From an uncultured Thermoanaerobaculia bacterium (GTDB taxonomy: Bacteria; Acidobacteriota; Thermoanaerobaculia; Multivoradales; Multivoraceae), in contig CATOTG010000014.1 in NCBI GenBank assembly GCA_951813015.1, positions 1 to 63,868 of the forward strand: DNA of 63,868 nt, given 5' to 3'. Both the position numbers and the translations under genes were made by a program. The notes under the pieces are model-generated. The model was not told the origin of the DNA. It worked only from the letters and a program-made list of their open reading frames with translations, and did not search any database. Positions 39,465 through 47,217 of the stretch are shown one piece after another. Positions within the stretch are counted from its first letter, which is position 1. Every line of letters starts with the position of its first letter.

Positions 39465-41437
39465 GACGGCGCTTCCAGCGGCTCTCGCGCCGACCGGTGC
39501 TGGTAGAGCTCGCCGTCCTCGAAGCCGAGCCGGCGGTAGTACCCGCGGGTGCCGACCGAAGAGATGACGGCCACCCGATCGAACCCTGCGCCGGCCGCGA
39601 TGCCCAGGGCCTCGGCGATCAGGCGCCGGCCGAGGCCGATGTGCTGCGACCGCCCCTTGTCCCGCTCGCCCAGGCCGACAACCGCTCCGTAGACGTGAAC
39701 CTCGCGGATGATCGCCCTGTTCGCCAGTTCCGGGAGCGAGAGCGCCGCGCCGGCCGATGACGCCTGCTGCGTGGGCTGGTCAACCAGGTCGCCCGCCCGT
39801 TCCGGGAGCGAGAGCGCCGCACCGGCCGATGACGGGCGCGCGGACCGGGTCGCGCGCGGCGCCGATCCGAGCCGCCTGCGTTCGTCCGTACCGGCCGGCG
39901 CCGGCAGCCTCAGCCGCAGGAACCCCGCGATCCGGTCCGCCGCAGTGACGAACTCGAGGAAGGCCTCCCGGCCGCCCGACGCTTCGTAGTCCGTGCGTCG
40001 CAGCCGGAGAGCATCCGGATCGACCGGGCGGCCGCCGACCTCGCGGGCGCGGATGTCCCGGCAGCGGGCGCCGCGCGCCGACGCTTCCGCCTCGGCCGCC
40101 TGGCGCAGGTTCGTCGCGCGGTTGCCGGTCACGATGTCCGTGCCGGGAATGTCGCGGATCACCCGGCTCAGGCGGCAGTAGCGCGGCGCGGCGCCCAGGC
40201 TGTGGACCAGCACGTCGAGCAACTCGTCCGCCTCGTAGGGACGCCACTCGCCGCGGCGGTGGTACGCCATCAGTTCGGCGCTCTCGATCAGGGAGCACGG
40301 ATAGACCTTGAGCTCGTCCGGACGCATGTCGGGGTCCGCGAACAGCCGGTCGAAGTCCTCCCGGTCCTTCGCCGGCGTGGAACCGTGGAGATTCGGCATC
40401 CAGTGCGCCTGGATCTTGAATCCGGCCTCGCGCAGAAGGCGCACGGCGCGCCGCGACCGGGCCGTGTCGTGGCCGCGGCCGTTCAGGGCCAGCACGTCGT
40501 CGGCCATGCTCTGAATGCCGAGCTGGACCTTGGTCGCGCCGAGCCGCCGCATCCGCAGCGCCTCCGCCCGGTCCAGCCGGTCGGGCCGGGTCTCGAGCGA
40601 CAGACCGACGCAGCGGACCGGCGAGGTCTCGTTCTCCCGCTGCGCCGCCCGCAGGTCGGCCCAGGCGGCGTTCTGCTCTCGCGCCTCGGCCGCCGCCCGC
40701 GGATGGGCGGCGGTCCAGTCGGAGACGACCCGGTTGTAGGAGACGGCGGCTGCCGCGGCGTCCGACGAGTCGATCTCCTCGCCCCGCACCGTCTCCTCGA
40801 GCTCGCGGTAGTCCACGGCGGGAGCGAACGGCCGGAGAGGATCCGCCAGCGACTCGGACGACACCTCGAAGAACTCGTTCATCGCCTGAAGACAGCGCAT
40901 GATGAACCACACCTGGTAGCCCTCGGCGTAGCTCGACCAGGTGCCGCCCAAAACGATGAGTTCCACCTTGTCGACCGGATGCCCGGTGTTGCGGAACGAG
41001 CGGAGGCGGGAGAGGGTCTGCCGGTAGGGGTCGAACTGGTGTTCCGCGGCCCGCTGGGCGCCGGGCTCGGACGACAGGTAACTCTTCGGCATCCGCACGT
41101 CGCTGGGACAGAAGATGCACCGGCCCGGGCACGGGAAGGGCTTGGTCAGCACGGTCACCGGCGCCACGCCGCTCCGGGTGCGGACCGGCTTCATCCGCAC
41201 CCGGTCGAGGAAACTCCGCTCGCTCGCCGAACCGGGACGAAGCGCCCGGTAGCCCCGGATCAACTCGCTCTTCGAGAAGAAGCCCCTGCCGTTCTTCGGA
41301 TGGCGGCGCAGCAGATCCTCGAGGTCGCGCGCCTCGAAGCGCGACGCGCTCTCGACGGCGCCGATGATCGCATCGAGTTCCGCCGCGTGCTCTTCGGGCT
41401 CGAACGAGTAGCGCGTCGGGGCTGTCCTCGCCGCCAT
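39461..41437 (-). CDS. Elp3-like radical SAM / GNAT tRNA uridine-34 modification enzyme
   Basis: A bacterial Elp3 homologue of 658 residues. The radical SAM half has FPCPGRCIFCPSDVRMPKSY with the cluster cysteines C103, C107 and C110, then LGGTWSSYAEGYQVWFIMR, GLSLETRPDRLD, KVQLGIQSMADDVLALNGRG and RVIRDIPGTDIVTGN. The C-terminal acetyltransferase half has IIREVHVYGAVVGLG, HIGLGRRLIAEA and STRGYYRRLGFEDGELYQ-like text (here SSVGTRGYYRRLGFEDG). Elp3 makes cm5U34 in tRNA. The linker carries a tandem SSAGAALSLPE duplication and a fragment of the dispersed palindrome. Operon with pncB and nadE. Confidence 0.92.
   Translation of the reverse strand: MAARTAPTRYSFEPEEHAAELDAIIGAVESASRFEARDLEDLLRRHPKNGRGFFSKSELIRGYRALRPGSASERSFLDRVRMKPVRTRSGVAPVTVLTKPFPCPGRCIFCPSDVRMPKSYLSSEPGAQRAAEHQFDPYRQTLSRLRSFRNTGHPVDKVELIVLGGTWSSYAEGYQVWFIMRCLQAMNEFFEVSSESLADPLRPFAPAVDYRELEETVRGEEIDSSDAAAAAVSYNRVVSDWTAAHPRAAAEAREQNAAWADLRAAQRENETSPVRCVGLSLETRPDRLDRAEALRMRRLGATKVQLGIQSMADDVLALNGRGHDTARSRRAVRLLREAGFKIQAHWMPNLHGSTPAKDREDFDRLFADPDMRPDELKVYPCSLIESAELMAYHRRGEWRPYEADELLDVLVHSLGAAPRYCRLSRVIRDIPGTDIVTGNRATNLRQAAEAEASARGARCRDIRAREVGGRPVDPDALRLRRTDYEASGGREAFLEFVTAADRIAGFLRLRLPAPAGTDERRRLGSAPRATRSARPSSAGAALSLPERAGDLVDQPTQQASSAGAALSLPELANRAIIREVHVYGAVVGLGERDKGRSQHIGLGRRLIAEALGIAAGAGFDRVAVISSVGTRGYYRRLGFEDGELYQHRSAREPLEAPS
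39727..39843. repeat. Duplicated 36-bp segment and palindrome fragment (copy D) in the elp3 linker
   Basis: 39727-39762 recurs at 39799-39834 (one change, 72-bp offset), giving two SSAGAALSLPE stretches in Elp3. The second runs into 39817-39843, which read on the minus strand gives GCGCGCCCGTCATCGG, matching hairpin 2 of the dispersed repeat at 30068. Confidence 0.75.
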
Positions 41438-41595
41438 GGGGGAAACCTACTACGGCGGCCGGCCGCTCCGGAAGGCGACGAGACCATCTCACGTCGGCGC
41501 GTTCCAACGCGACCTGCTCGGCACGCGGCGGCAGTTCCGGATTGCAGGGTCGGCATCAGCGCTGCGGGCTGCCGCGGGCTGCTAACATTCCGCGC

Positions 41596-42045
41596 ATGAG
41601 CGTTGCATCGTTCGACACACTGACCGCGGCCCGGACCCTGGAGGCCGCCGGGCTGAGCGGCTCGCAGGCGGCGGCGGTTGTCGAGACCGTCCGTGTCGCC
41701 GTGATCGAGGGCGTGGCGACGAAGGCGGACGTTGCCGGACTGCGGGCCGAGGTAGCGCCGGAGATCTCCGAGCTGCGCGCAGAGATGAAATCGGAGTTCT
41801 CCGATGTGCGCGCAGAGATGAGATCGGAGTTCTCCGATGTGCGCGCAGAGATGAAATCGGAGTTCTCCGATGTGCGCGCAGAGATGAAATCGGAGTTCTC
41901 CGATGTGCGCGCAGAGATCTCCGATGTGCGCGCAGAGATGGCGAAACTGGAGATGCGGATGATCCGCACGATCTACGGCGTCGGCGCGGCCCTGCTGACC
42001 GGCCAGGTGGCAACCGTTTTGGTTCTCCTGCGCCTGCTCGGCTGA
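41596..42045 (+). CDS. DUF1640-like coiled-coil membrane protein with 11-residue repeats
   Basis: A 149-residue protein resembling DUF1640/CCDC90. SFDTLTAARTLEAAGLSGSQ and AAAVVETVRVAVIEGVATKA form the head. Then four tandem RAEMKSEFSDV units (one with R for K) and a partial unit build a coiled coil, and IYGVGAALLTGQVATVLVLL is a C-terminal membrane anchor. The ATG at 41596 is preferred; the upstream ATG gives non-family sequence. The 11-residue period matches a right-handed (hendecad) coiled coil. Function unknown. Divergent from elp3. Confidence 0.8.
   Translation: MSVASFDTLTAARTLEAAGLSGSQAAAVVETVRVAVIEGVATKADVAGLRAEVAPEISELRAEMKSEFSDVRAEMRSEFSDVRAEMKSEFSDVRAEMKSEFSDVRAEISDVRAEMAKLEMRMIRTIYGVGAALLTGQVATVLVLLRLLG
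41785..41937. repeat. 33-bp tandem repeat, four units plus a partial one
   Basis: Units start at 41785, 41818, 41851 and 41884 (atgaaatcggagttctccga...), differing at a single base (aga for aaa in unit 2). A 21-bp partial unit follows at 41917. Near-identity points to recent expansion or ongoing length change. Confidence 0.95.
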
Positions 42046-42107
42046 TCGTCCGCGACGTGGCCGGGGCATTCCGGTGGGGCGCCACGGGTGACGGGGGTGA
42101 ACCATAT

Positions 42108-42316
42108 CCGATCGACTTGGTCGTCGACGTCGACCTGAAGGGCGTCCTGTTCGCGACCCGCGCCGCGATCCCTCGACTCCGCGGCCGGCCCGCCGGCGCC
42201 GCAATCGTCGCGGCCGGCCCGCCGGCGCCGCAATCGTCAACGTCTCCTCCTCGGTCGCCCTGGCGCCGCCAGCGAACTGTTCCGTCCACTCCGCCGCCAA
42301 GGCCGGCGTCGACGCC
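42108..42316 (+). pseudogene. Truncated copy of the neighbouring SDR gene
   Basis: Matches 43638-43820 of the intact SDR gene downstream, through the segments coding VDLVVDVDLKGVLFATRAAI, LRGRP, IVNVSS and NCSV-SAAKAGVDA. The homology is interrupted by an internal 28-bp tandem duplication (cggccggcccgccggcgccg..., 42180-42238) and the ends are missing. It has no start and cannot be functional. The 443-base gap around it otherwise holds a pyrimidine-rich stretch and two gtgcgccggcctt motifs (about 42337, 42392). Confidence 0.85.
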
Positions 42317-42488
42317 TGCCGTCCCCACTTGCAGGTGCGCCGGCCTTTCCTCCCCTTGTCGGCGACGACGCCCTCCCTACCTGTCGGTGCGCCGGCCTTC
42401 CCGAAGGCCCTCTGAACAACTCCGGCCTCCGCTCCCCTCTCCCCTCCGTTTTGTTCTCTCCCGCTCCTTTCCCCGCCATACTCCTCCC

Positions 42489-43295
42489 ATGAACCCTCCC
42501 ACCCAGGCCGCCCTCCGCCAGGTCAACCTCGACTTCTACAGCCGCCACGCCGCCCACTTCAGCCGTACCCGGCACGCCGGCGGCTGGTCGGGATGGCGAC
42601 GCGTCGTGGACGCCGCGGCAAGCGCCGCCGCCCGCCCGCTGCGCGTCCTCGACCTCGGCTGCGGCAACGGACGCTTCGCCCTGTTCCTGGAGCGCAACCC
42701 GCAACCTCGGCAAAGCCGGCCGTTCCGCTACCTCGGAATCGACCTGAGCCACGAGTTGATCGACCGGGCGCGAGCCGCGGCCGCCGGCATCGACCATGTC
42801 CGTTTCGAGGTCGACGACCTCGAAACGCGTCCACTCGACCCTCAGCGCCACGACCTCGTCGCCCTGTTCGGCGTTCTGCACCATCTTCCCGGCTTCGAAA
42901 CCCGGCGACGCGCTCTCGAACGCGCCGCCGGCACGGTCGCCCCCGGCGGTCTCCTCGCCCTCACCTGCTGGCAGTTCGCCGACGACCCCGGGTTCGACAG
43001 ACGGAGACTCGACTGGTCCGGGAAGCCCGCGGTCGATCCGGCCGAACTCGAACCCGGCGATCACCTGCTGCGCTGGGGACCGGACGGCTCGGGCGCCCGG
43101 CGCTTCTGCCACCACACCGACGAAGCGGAACTCGACCGTCTGATCGCCGGCCTCCCGCTCGCCGAAGTCGCCCGCTACCGCTCGGACGGACTCGGGGGCC
43201 GGCAGAACCTCTACTGGCTGGGCGCTCGCGACGGCGCCGCCGCACCGCCCGGCTACCGCTGGTTGCTCCAGCAACGGCGGCTGTGCGCGAACTGA
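42489..43295 (+). CDS. Trm9/ALKBH8-like class I SAM methyltransferase
   Basis: A 268-residue methyltransferase. NLDFYSRHAAHFSRTRHAGG resembles the N-terminal signature of Trm9/ALKBH8 tRNA methyltransferases (A-x-H-F-S-x-T-R). VLDLGCGNGRFALFL is SAM motif I, YLGIDLSHELIDRAR motif II and LVALFGVLHHLPGFETRRRA the motif IV/V region. Trm9 methylates the cm5U made by Elp3. With elp3 one kilobase away, a role on wobble uridine is plausible but inferred. The stop overlaps the next ATG (TGATG). Confidence 0.8.
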   Translation: MNPPTQAALRQVNLDFYSRHAAHFSRTRHAGGWSGWRRVVDAAASAAARPLRVLDLGCGNGRFALFLERNPQPRQSRPFRYLGIDLSHELIDRARAAAAGIDHVRFEVDDLETRPLDPQRHDLVALFGVLHHLPGFETRRRALERAAGTVAPGGLLALTCWQFADDPGFDRRRLDWSGKPAVDPAELEPGDHLLRWGPDGSGARRFCHHTDEAELDRLIAGLPLAEVARYRSDGLGGRQNLYWLGARDGAAAPPGYRWLLQQRRLCAN

Positions 43296-44095
43296 TGGGC
43301 GAGGCCGCTGCGGGGACGCCGTTCGAGGGGCGAGCAGCCCTGGTGACGGGCGGAGGCAGCGGCATCGGACTGGCCATTGGCCGCGCCCTCGCCCGGGGCG
43401 GATGCGGCGTCGCCCTCGGCGGCCGGCGCCGCGAGGCGGTGGAGACCGCCGCCGCCGACCTGCGGGCCCTCGGTCTTCGCGCCATCGCCGTCGCCAGCGA
43501 CGTCTCGAGCGCCGACGGCGCGCGGCGGATGGTGGACGAAGCGGCGCGCCAACTCGGCGGGCTCAACGTCCTGGTCAACTGCGCCGGCGTCTACCGCGCC
43601 GGACCGCTCGCCGACGAGGCCGACGAGGCCGAACCGGACCCGGTCGACCTGGTCGTCGACGTCGACCTGAAGGGCGTGCTGTTCGCCACCCGCGCCGCCA
43701 TCCCCCATCTCCGCGGCAGGCCCGGCGGCGCCTCGATCGTCAACGTCTCGTCCTCGGTCACGCTGTCGCCGCCGGCGAACTGCTCCGTGTACTCCGCCGC
43801 CAAGGCCGGCGTCGACGCCCTGACGCGCAGCCTCGCCCTCGAGCTTGCCCGCGACCGGATCCGCGTCAACGCGGTTCTTCCCGGCGTCGTCCGCACGCCG
43901 ATCTTCGAGACCATCATGCCGCCCGAAGAGGCCGCCGGCTTCCTCGACGACTTCGGCAAACAGGTGCCGCTGGGCCGCATCGGCCAGGCCGACGACATCG
44001 CGCGAGCCGTCCTCTTCCTCTGCGACCCGGCCAACGACTGGATCACCGGAGCGCTGCTCTGCGTGGACGGCGGCCTCAGCCTGGGCACGCCGTAG
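43295..44095 (+). CDS. SDR-family oxidoreductase
   Basis: A 266-residue classical SDR, translationally coupled to the methyltransferase. It has cofactor motif LVTGGGSGIGLAIGRALA, an arginine pair after strand 2 (LGGRRREAV) that favours NADPH, VNCAGVYRAG in the N-A-G position, catalytic serine in VSSSVTLSPPANC, YSAAKAG and a C-terminal ALLCVDGGLSLG. A truncated duplicate lies 1.5 kb upstream. Substrate unknown. Confidence 0.9.
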   Translation: MGEAAAGTPFEGRAALVTGGGSGIGLAIGRALARGGCGVALGGRRREAVETAAADLRALGLRAIAVASDVSSADGARRMVDEAARQLGGLNVLVNCAGVYRAGPLADEADEAEPDPVDLVVDVDLKGVLFATRAAIPHLRGRPGGASIVNVSSSVTLSPPANCSVYSAAKAGVDALTRSLALELARDRIRVNAVLPGVVRTPIFETIMPPEEAAGFLDDFGKQVPLGRIGQADDIARAVLFLCDPANDWITGALLCVDGGLSLGTP

Positions 44096-44123
44096 CGTTC
44101 ATCCCGCCTGCCGGCGCCACGGT

Positions 44124-44210
44124 TCAGCCGAACGATCGCGGCAGGAAGTCCTCGGCGTTGACGATGCTGGCGCTGTTGCCGGTGGCGCGGATCACGAACA
44201 GGCCCTGGCC
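44124..44210 (-). other. 28-codon in-frame open extension after the top6A amber stop
   Basis: Directly after the TAG ending the topoisomerase VI A subunit, the same frame continues GQGLFVIRATGNSASIVNAE and ends RSFG with a TGA at 44124. It reads like protein rather than spacer. It may be a remnant of another gene's 3' end; readthrough is possible but unsupported. Confidence 0.45.
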
Positions 44211-45347
44211 CTAGATCCAGTCGCGGTCGGCGATCTTCTTCGGCAGGAACTCTTCCGTAACGAAGGAGAGGCCCTTGCTGGACAGGGCTTCAAGTTCCCA
44301 CTTGACGCCGGTGCGGAGCATGTTGCGGATCTCCTTCTGCCAGGGCCTGGCCCTGAACCACTCGTAGTTCAGGATCTCCCGGGCGCGGGCGCGGTCCTGG
44401 TCGTTCAGCCGGATGCTGACGTCCTCGGACAGGTCGTAGGCGGCGGGATCGAAGCTGGAGAGACCGATGAAGCGGGCCCTGGGCACGGCCATGCGCTTCG
44501 ACTCGAAGGCGAGGCCGATGGACCCCTGCTTGACCACGGAGTGGATGTAGTAGCCCCACGGGTCGTTGTCGACGAAGACGTAGAGCGGCAGATTCAGCTC
44601 GTGGACCATGCGGAACAGGAGCCGGCGGACGCCGCGCGGCGGCTGGCCCTGGCCGGTGACGAGGATGCACTCGTGCCGCCGCCAGAACTTGTCCTCGTTG
44701 AGCCGCGCCCAGACCGCCTCCTTCTCCACCAGCAGGATGAACTTCGCCCCGTGGCCGACGAAGCGGATGGTCTCGGGCTCGACGATCCCGGGAACCGACC
44801 AGCCGCCTGAACCCATCCGGGAGAGATCGATCACGTCGCCCGCGTCGACCAGGGTGAGCGGGCCGACGACCGACCCGCGCTTGGCGGCGAACAGGTGGAG
44901 CTCCTCGCGCAGGGCGCCCAGGGTGACTTCCAGGTCCTCGATGATCGGGTCCGATTCCTCCTGGCCGTCGAAGGTGTTCTCCTTGCCGTCGGCCAGGGTG
45001 TGCTTGGTCATGTAGTAGAGGTCGCGGATGCTGGTCGTCTTCTGCTCGTCGAGGAGCTGGGTGCAGCCGCGGGCGACCAGGAGCGTCTGCATGTACTTGC
45101 GCGCCTGGTTCAGGTTGAAGAGCGAGCGCCGCTGGGTCGCGTCGCCCATCTCGATGATCTTCTTGCGCTTGGAGAAGGTGACGTTCGAGAGCGTCCGCGA
45201 GGGAATGTCGACGTAGGGGTCGACCTCGCGGCGGGCCATCGTGATCGTCTTCTTCGCCAAGTGCTCAATCTTGGCCCTGGCGTCGAGGCGGGCCGGGATC
45301 CGGAGCCGCTCCTCTTCCGGGGTCGCAGGTTCTTCCTTGCTCGCCAC
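44211..45347 (-). CDS. top6A: DNA topoisomerase VI subunit A (Spo11/Top6A)
   Basis: The DNA-cleaving subunit of a type IIB topoisomerase, 378 residues. TSIRDLYYMTKHTL (about 105-118) carries the active-site tyrosine (Y111 or Y112) in the 5Y-CAP domain. The TOPRIM domain has glutamate in FILLVEKEAVWARL (about 204-216) and the D-x-D of VFVDNDPWGYYIHS (260-262). ITGQGQPPRGVRRLL-like text (here VTGQGQPPRGVRRLL) and FIGLSSFDPAAYDL follow. The gene begins 18 bases after top6B ends. Archaeal and plant in distribution, so lateral transfer is likely in the lineage. Confidence 0.95.
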   Translation of the reverse strand: MASKEEPATPEEERLRIPARLDARAKIEHLAKKTITMARREVDPYVDIPSRTLSNVTFSKRKKIIEMGDATQRRSLFNLNQARKYMQTLLVARGCTQLLDEQKTTSIRDLYYMTKHTLADGKENTFDGQEESDPIIEDLEVTLGALREELHLFAAKRGSVVGPLTLVDAGDVIDLSRMGSGGWSVPGIVEPETIRFVGHGAKFILLVEKEAVWARLNEDKFWRRHECILVTGQGQPPRGVRRLLFRMVHELNLPLYVFVDNDPWGYYIHSVVKQGSIGLAFESKRMAVPRARFIGLSSFDPAAYDLSEDVSIRLNDQDRARAREILNYEWFRARPWQKEIRNMLRTGVKWELEALSSKGLSFVTEEFLPKKIADRDWI

Positions 45348-45365
45348 GTTCAGGCGCCCCGGCCG

Positions 45366-47201
45366 TCAGATCAGTTCCAACTGCGATCCGGGATCGCGCT
45401 CGGCTTCGGCGGGAATCGGCGGCGGAAGATGCTCTGGCGAATCGACTGCCTCGGCGGCGGGGGCGCCCCCTTCCCCCGGCGCGTCCTCGCCATCCGCGGC
45501 CGCCTCGGCCGCAACAGGCGGCGCCGCGGGCGGTTCCGCGTCCGGTTCCGCGTCCGGTTCCGCGTCCGGATCGACGACCAGCACGTTCTCGCAAGCCTCC
45601 AGGTCGTCGCCGGCCGCTGCCCCCTTCGCCTCTTCGAGCATGCCCGCCAGCTCCGTCTTGCGGCGACTGATCGCCAGCAACCGGTCGCGGAACAGCTTCT
45701 GTTCCTTGCCCGTGATCGCCTCGACCGAACTGACGACCTCCTCGATGTAGAGGTTGAACACCTCGCGGCGCCGCGCTTCGTTCCTGGCTCGCGCCTTGCG
45801 CCTGACGTACTGCCCGAGCCGGCGGCCGCAGGTCTGCACCGCGAGCTTGATTTCCTTGCGGATTTCGTCGTAGTCGGCGACCGCGACCTTGCTCTCCGAA
45901 CTGAACGGCACCCAGACCGAGGCGAGATGAACGAGCACGATGAGCGGCCCCGAAGGCAGCGCGCCGCGCGACTGGGTCAGGCCGTAGTTGCGCCAGGAGA
46001 CATCCATCACCGCCTTCGTGATGCAGCACGAGCCGGCGTAGTACTGGAGCGGCACCCGGTTGGCGAAGCGCAGCACCTTGGCCAGCTCGTCGCCGGCGAG
46101 GTCGCCGCCCCAGGCCAGACCAACCTCGACCTGAAAGGGATTGCCGCGATAGACCGCCGGCCGGCGCGTCTCCACGCCGTAGAACTCGGCACGGACGCCC
46201 CGCGTCAAGCCCGCCAGGAGCTCCTGCACGCCAATCGGCGACAGGCAGTCCGTCGACGGCGGCCGGATGCGGGTCTTCTTGTCGTTGATCGCCTTGTACA
46301 GCGCGTCGACGGTCTGCCGAGCGACGGTGTTCGGGCGGGCCTTCGGGTTGATGCCGGCCCGCTTCGCCAGCCCCCCCGCGAGCTGCGGCGAGATGCGGCT
46401 GAAATCCCGCGACAGGAACCGGGTCACCGTCTTGTGCCGGGTCGACTGGAGCATCTTCATCAGCACGCCCAGCTCGACGCCGTGCGGGTGCGGCTTGATC
46501 TCCTGCGGCGCCGTCGGGTTCTGCTCCACGGTACGCGCCCACGATTCGGTCTCGCCGTTCGGGCTCCGGTAGTGGAGGGTCGCGTGCGGGTTCGCGACCG
46601 CGACCTGGTGCAGGAACTCCTCGACCGACTGACGGCCCTTCAGGTACTTCGCCTCCAGTTCCAGCTCGACCAGCGTGCCGTGATCCAGGTGCCAGTCGGG
46701 CAGGTCCCGGCGTCCGATCGCCTTCGGCTTGTTCGTGTTCGTGTCGATCAGGACCTGCATCGCATAGGCCGGTGACCGCCGGTCCGTGCGCGACTCCACG
46801 GACACGGGCTTTCCAGTCGTCAACTGGCCGTACATCGCCGCCGCGGAGATGCCGATGCCCTGCTGGCCCCGGCTCTGCTTCAGGCTGTGGAACTTCGAGC
46901 CGTAGAGCAGTTGACCGAAGATCTTCGGCGCCTGTTCGGGGACGATGCCGGGGCCGTTGTCGGTGATCCGGACCAGATAGCGGTTCGTGTCCTTCGCCGC
47001 CTCGAGTTCGACCCAAATCTCGGGCAGGACACCCGCCTCCTCGCAGGCGTCGAGCGAGTTGTCGACCGCCTCCTTGACCGTCGTCAGCAGCGCCTTGCGG
47101 AGCGAATCGAAGCCGAGCAGGTGGCGGTTCTTGGCGAAGAACTCCGAAACCGAGATCTCCCGCTGGCGGCGGGAGAGCGTTTCGGCGGTGACTCGGGTCA
47201 T
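45366..47201 (-). CDS. top6B: DNA topoisomerase VI subunit B
   Basis: The GHKL ATPase subunit that closes on the transported DNA segment. From the ATG at 47201: ISVSEFFAKNRHLLGFDS, then the ATP-binding motifs VKEAVDNSLDACEEAG, ITDNGPGIVP and KQSRGQQGIGISAAAMYGQL. The H2TH-like region and transducer domain (switch lysine region TGKPV) follow, with ARRREVFNLYIEEVVSSVEA near the end of the conserved part. The last ~100 residues are an acidic Pro/Ala tail (PDAEPDAEPDAEPPA) coded by 12-bp repeats, unlike archaeal subunits. 611 residues. Confidence 0.95.
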   Translation of the reverse strand: MTRVTAETLSRRQREISVSEFFAKNRHLLGFDSLRKALLTTVKEAVDNSLDACEEAGVLPEIWVELEAAKDTNRYLVRITDNGPGIVPEQAPKIFGQLLYGSKFHSLKQSRGQQGIGISAAAMYGQLTTGKPVSVESRTDRRSPAYAMQVLIDTNTNKPKAIGRRDLPDWHLDHGTLVELELEAKYLKGRQSVEEFLHQVAVANPHATLHYRSPNGETESWARTVEQNPTAPQEIKPHPHGVELGVLMKMLQSTRHKTVTRFLSRDFSRISPQLAGGLAKRAGINPKARPNTVARQTVDALYKAINDKKTRIRPPSTDCLSPIGVQELLAGLTRGVRAEFYGVETRRPAVYRGNPFQVEVGLAWGGDLAGDELAKVLRFANRVPLQYYAGSCCITKAVMDVSWRNYGLTQSRGALPSGPLIVLVHLASVWVPFSSESKVAVADYDEIRKEIKLAVQTCGRRLGQYVRRKARARNEARRREVFNLYIEEVVSSVEAITGKEQKLFRDRLLAISRRKTELAGMLEEAKGAAAGDDLEACENVLVVDPDAEPDAEPDAEPPAAPPVAAEAAADGEDAPGEGGAPAAEAVDSPEHLPPPIPAEAERDPGSQLELI

Positions 47202-47217
47202 GGGTTGTTTCAGCGGA

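Noticed and set aside
44124..44213. Pyrrolysine-type amber readthrough of top6A
   Set aside because: No supporting pyl genes or conserved context; Top6A already has a normal C-terminus at the TAG.
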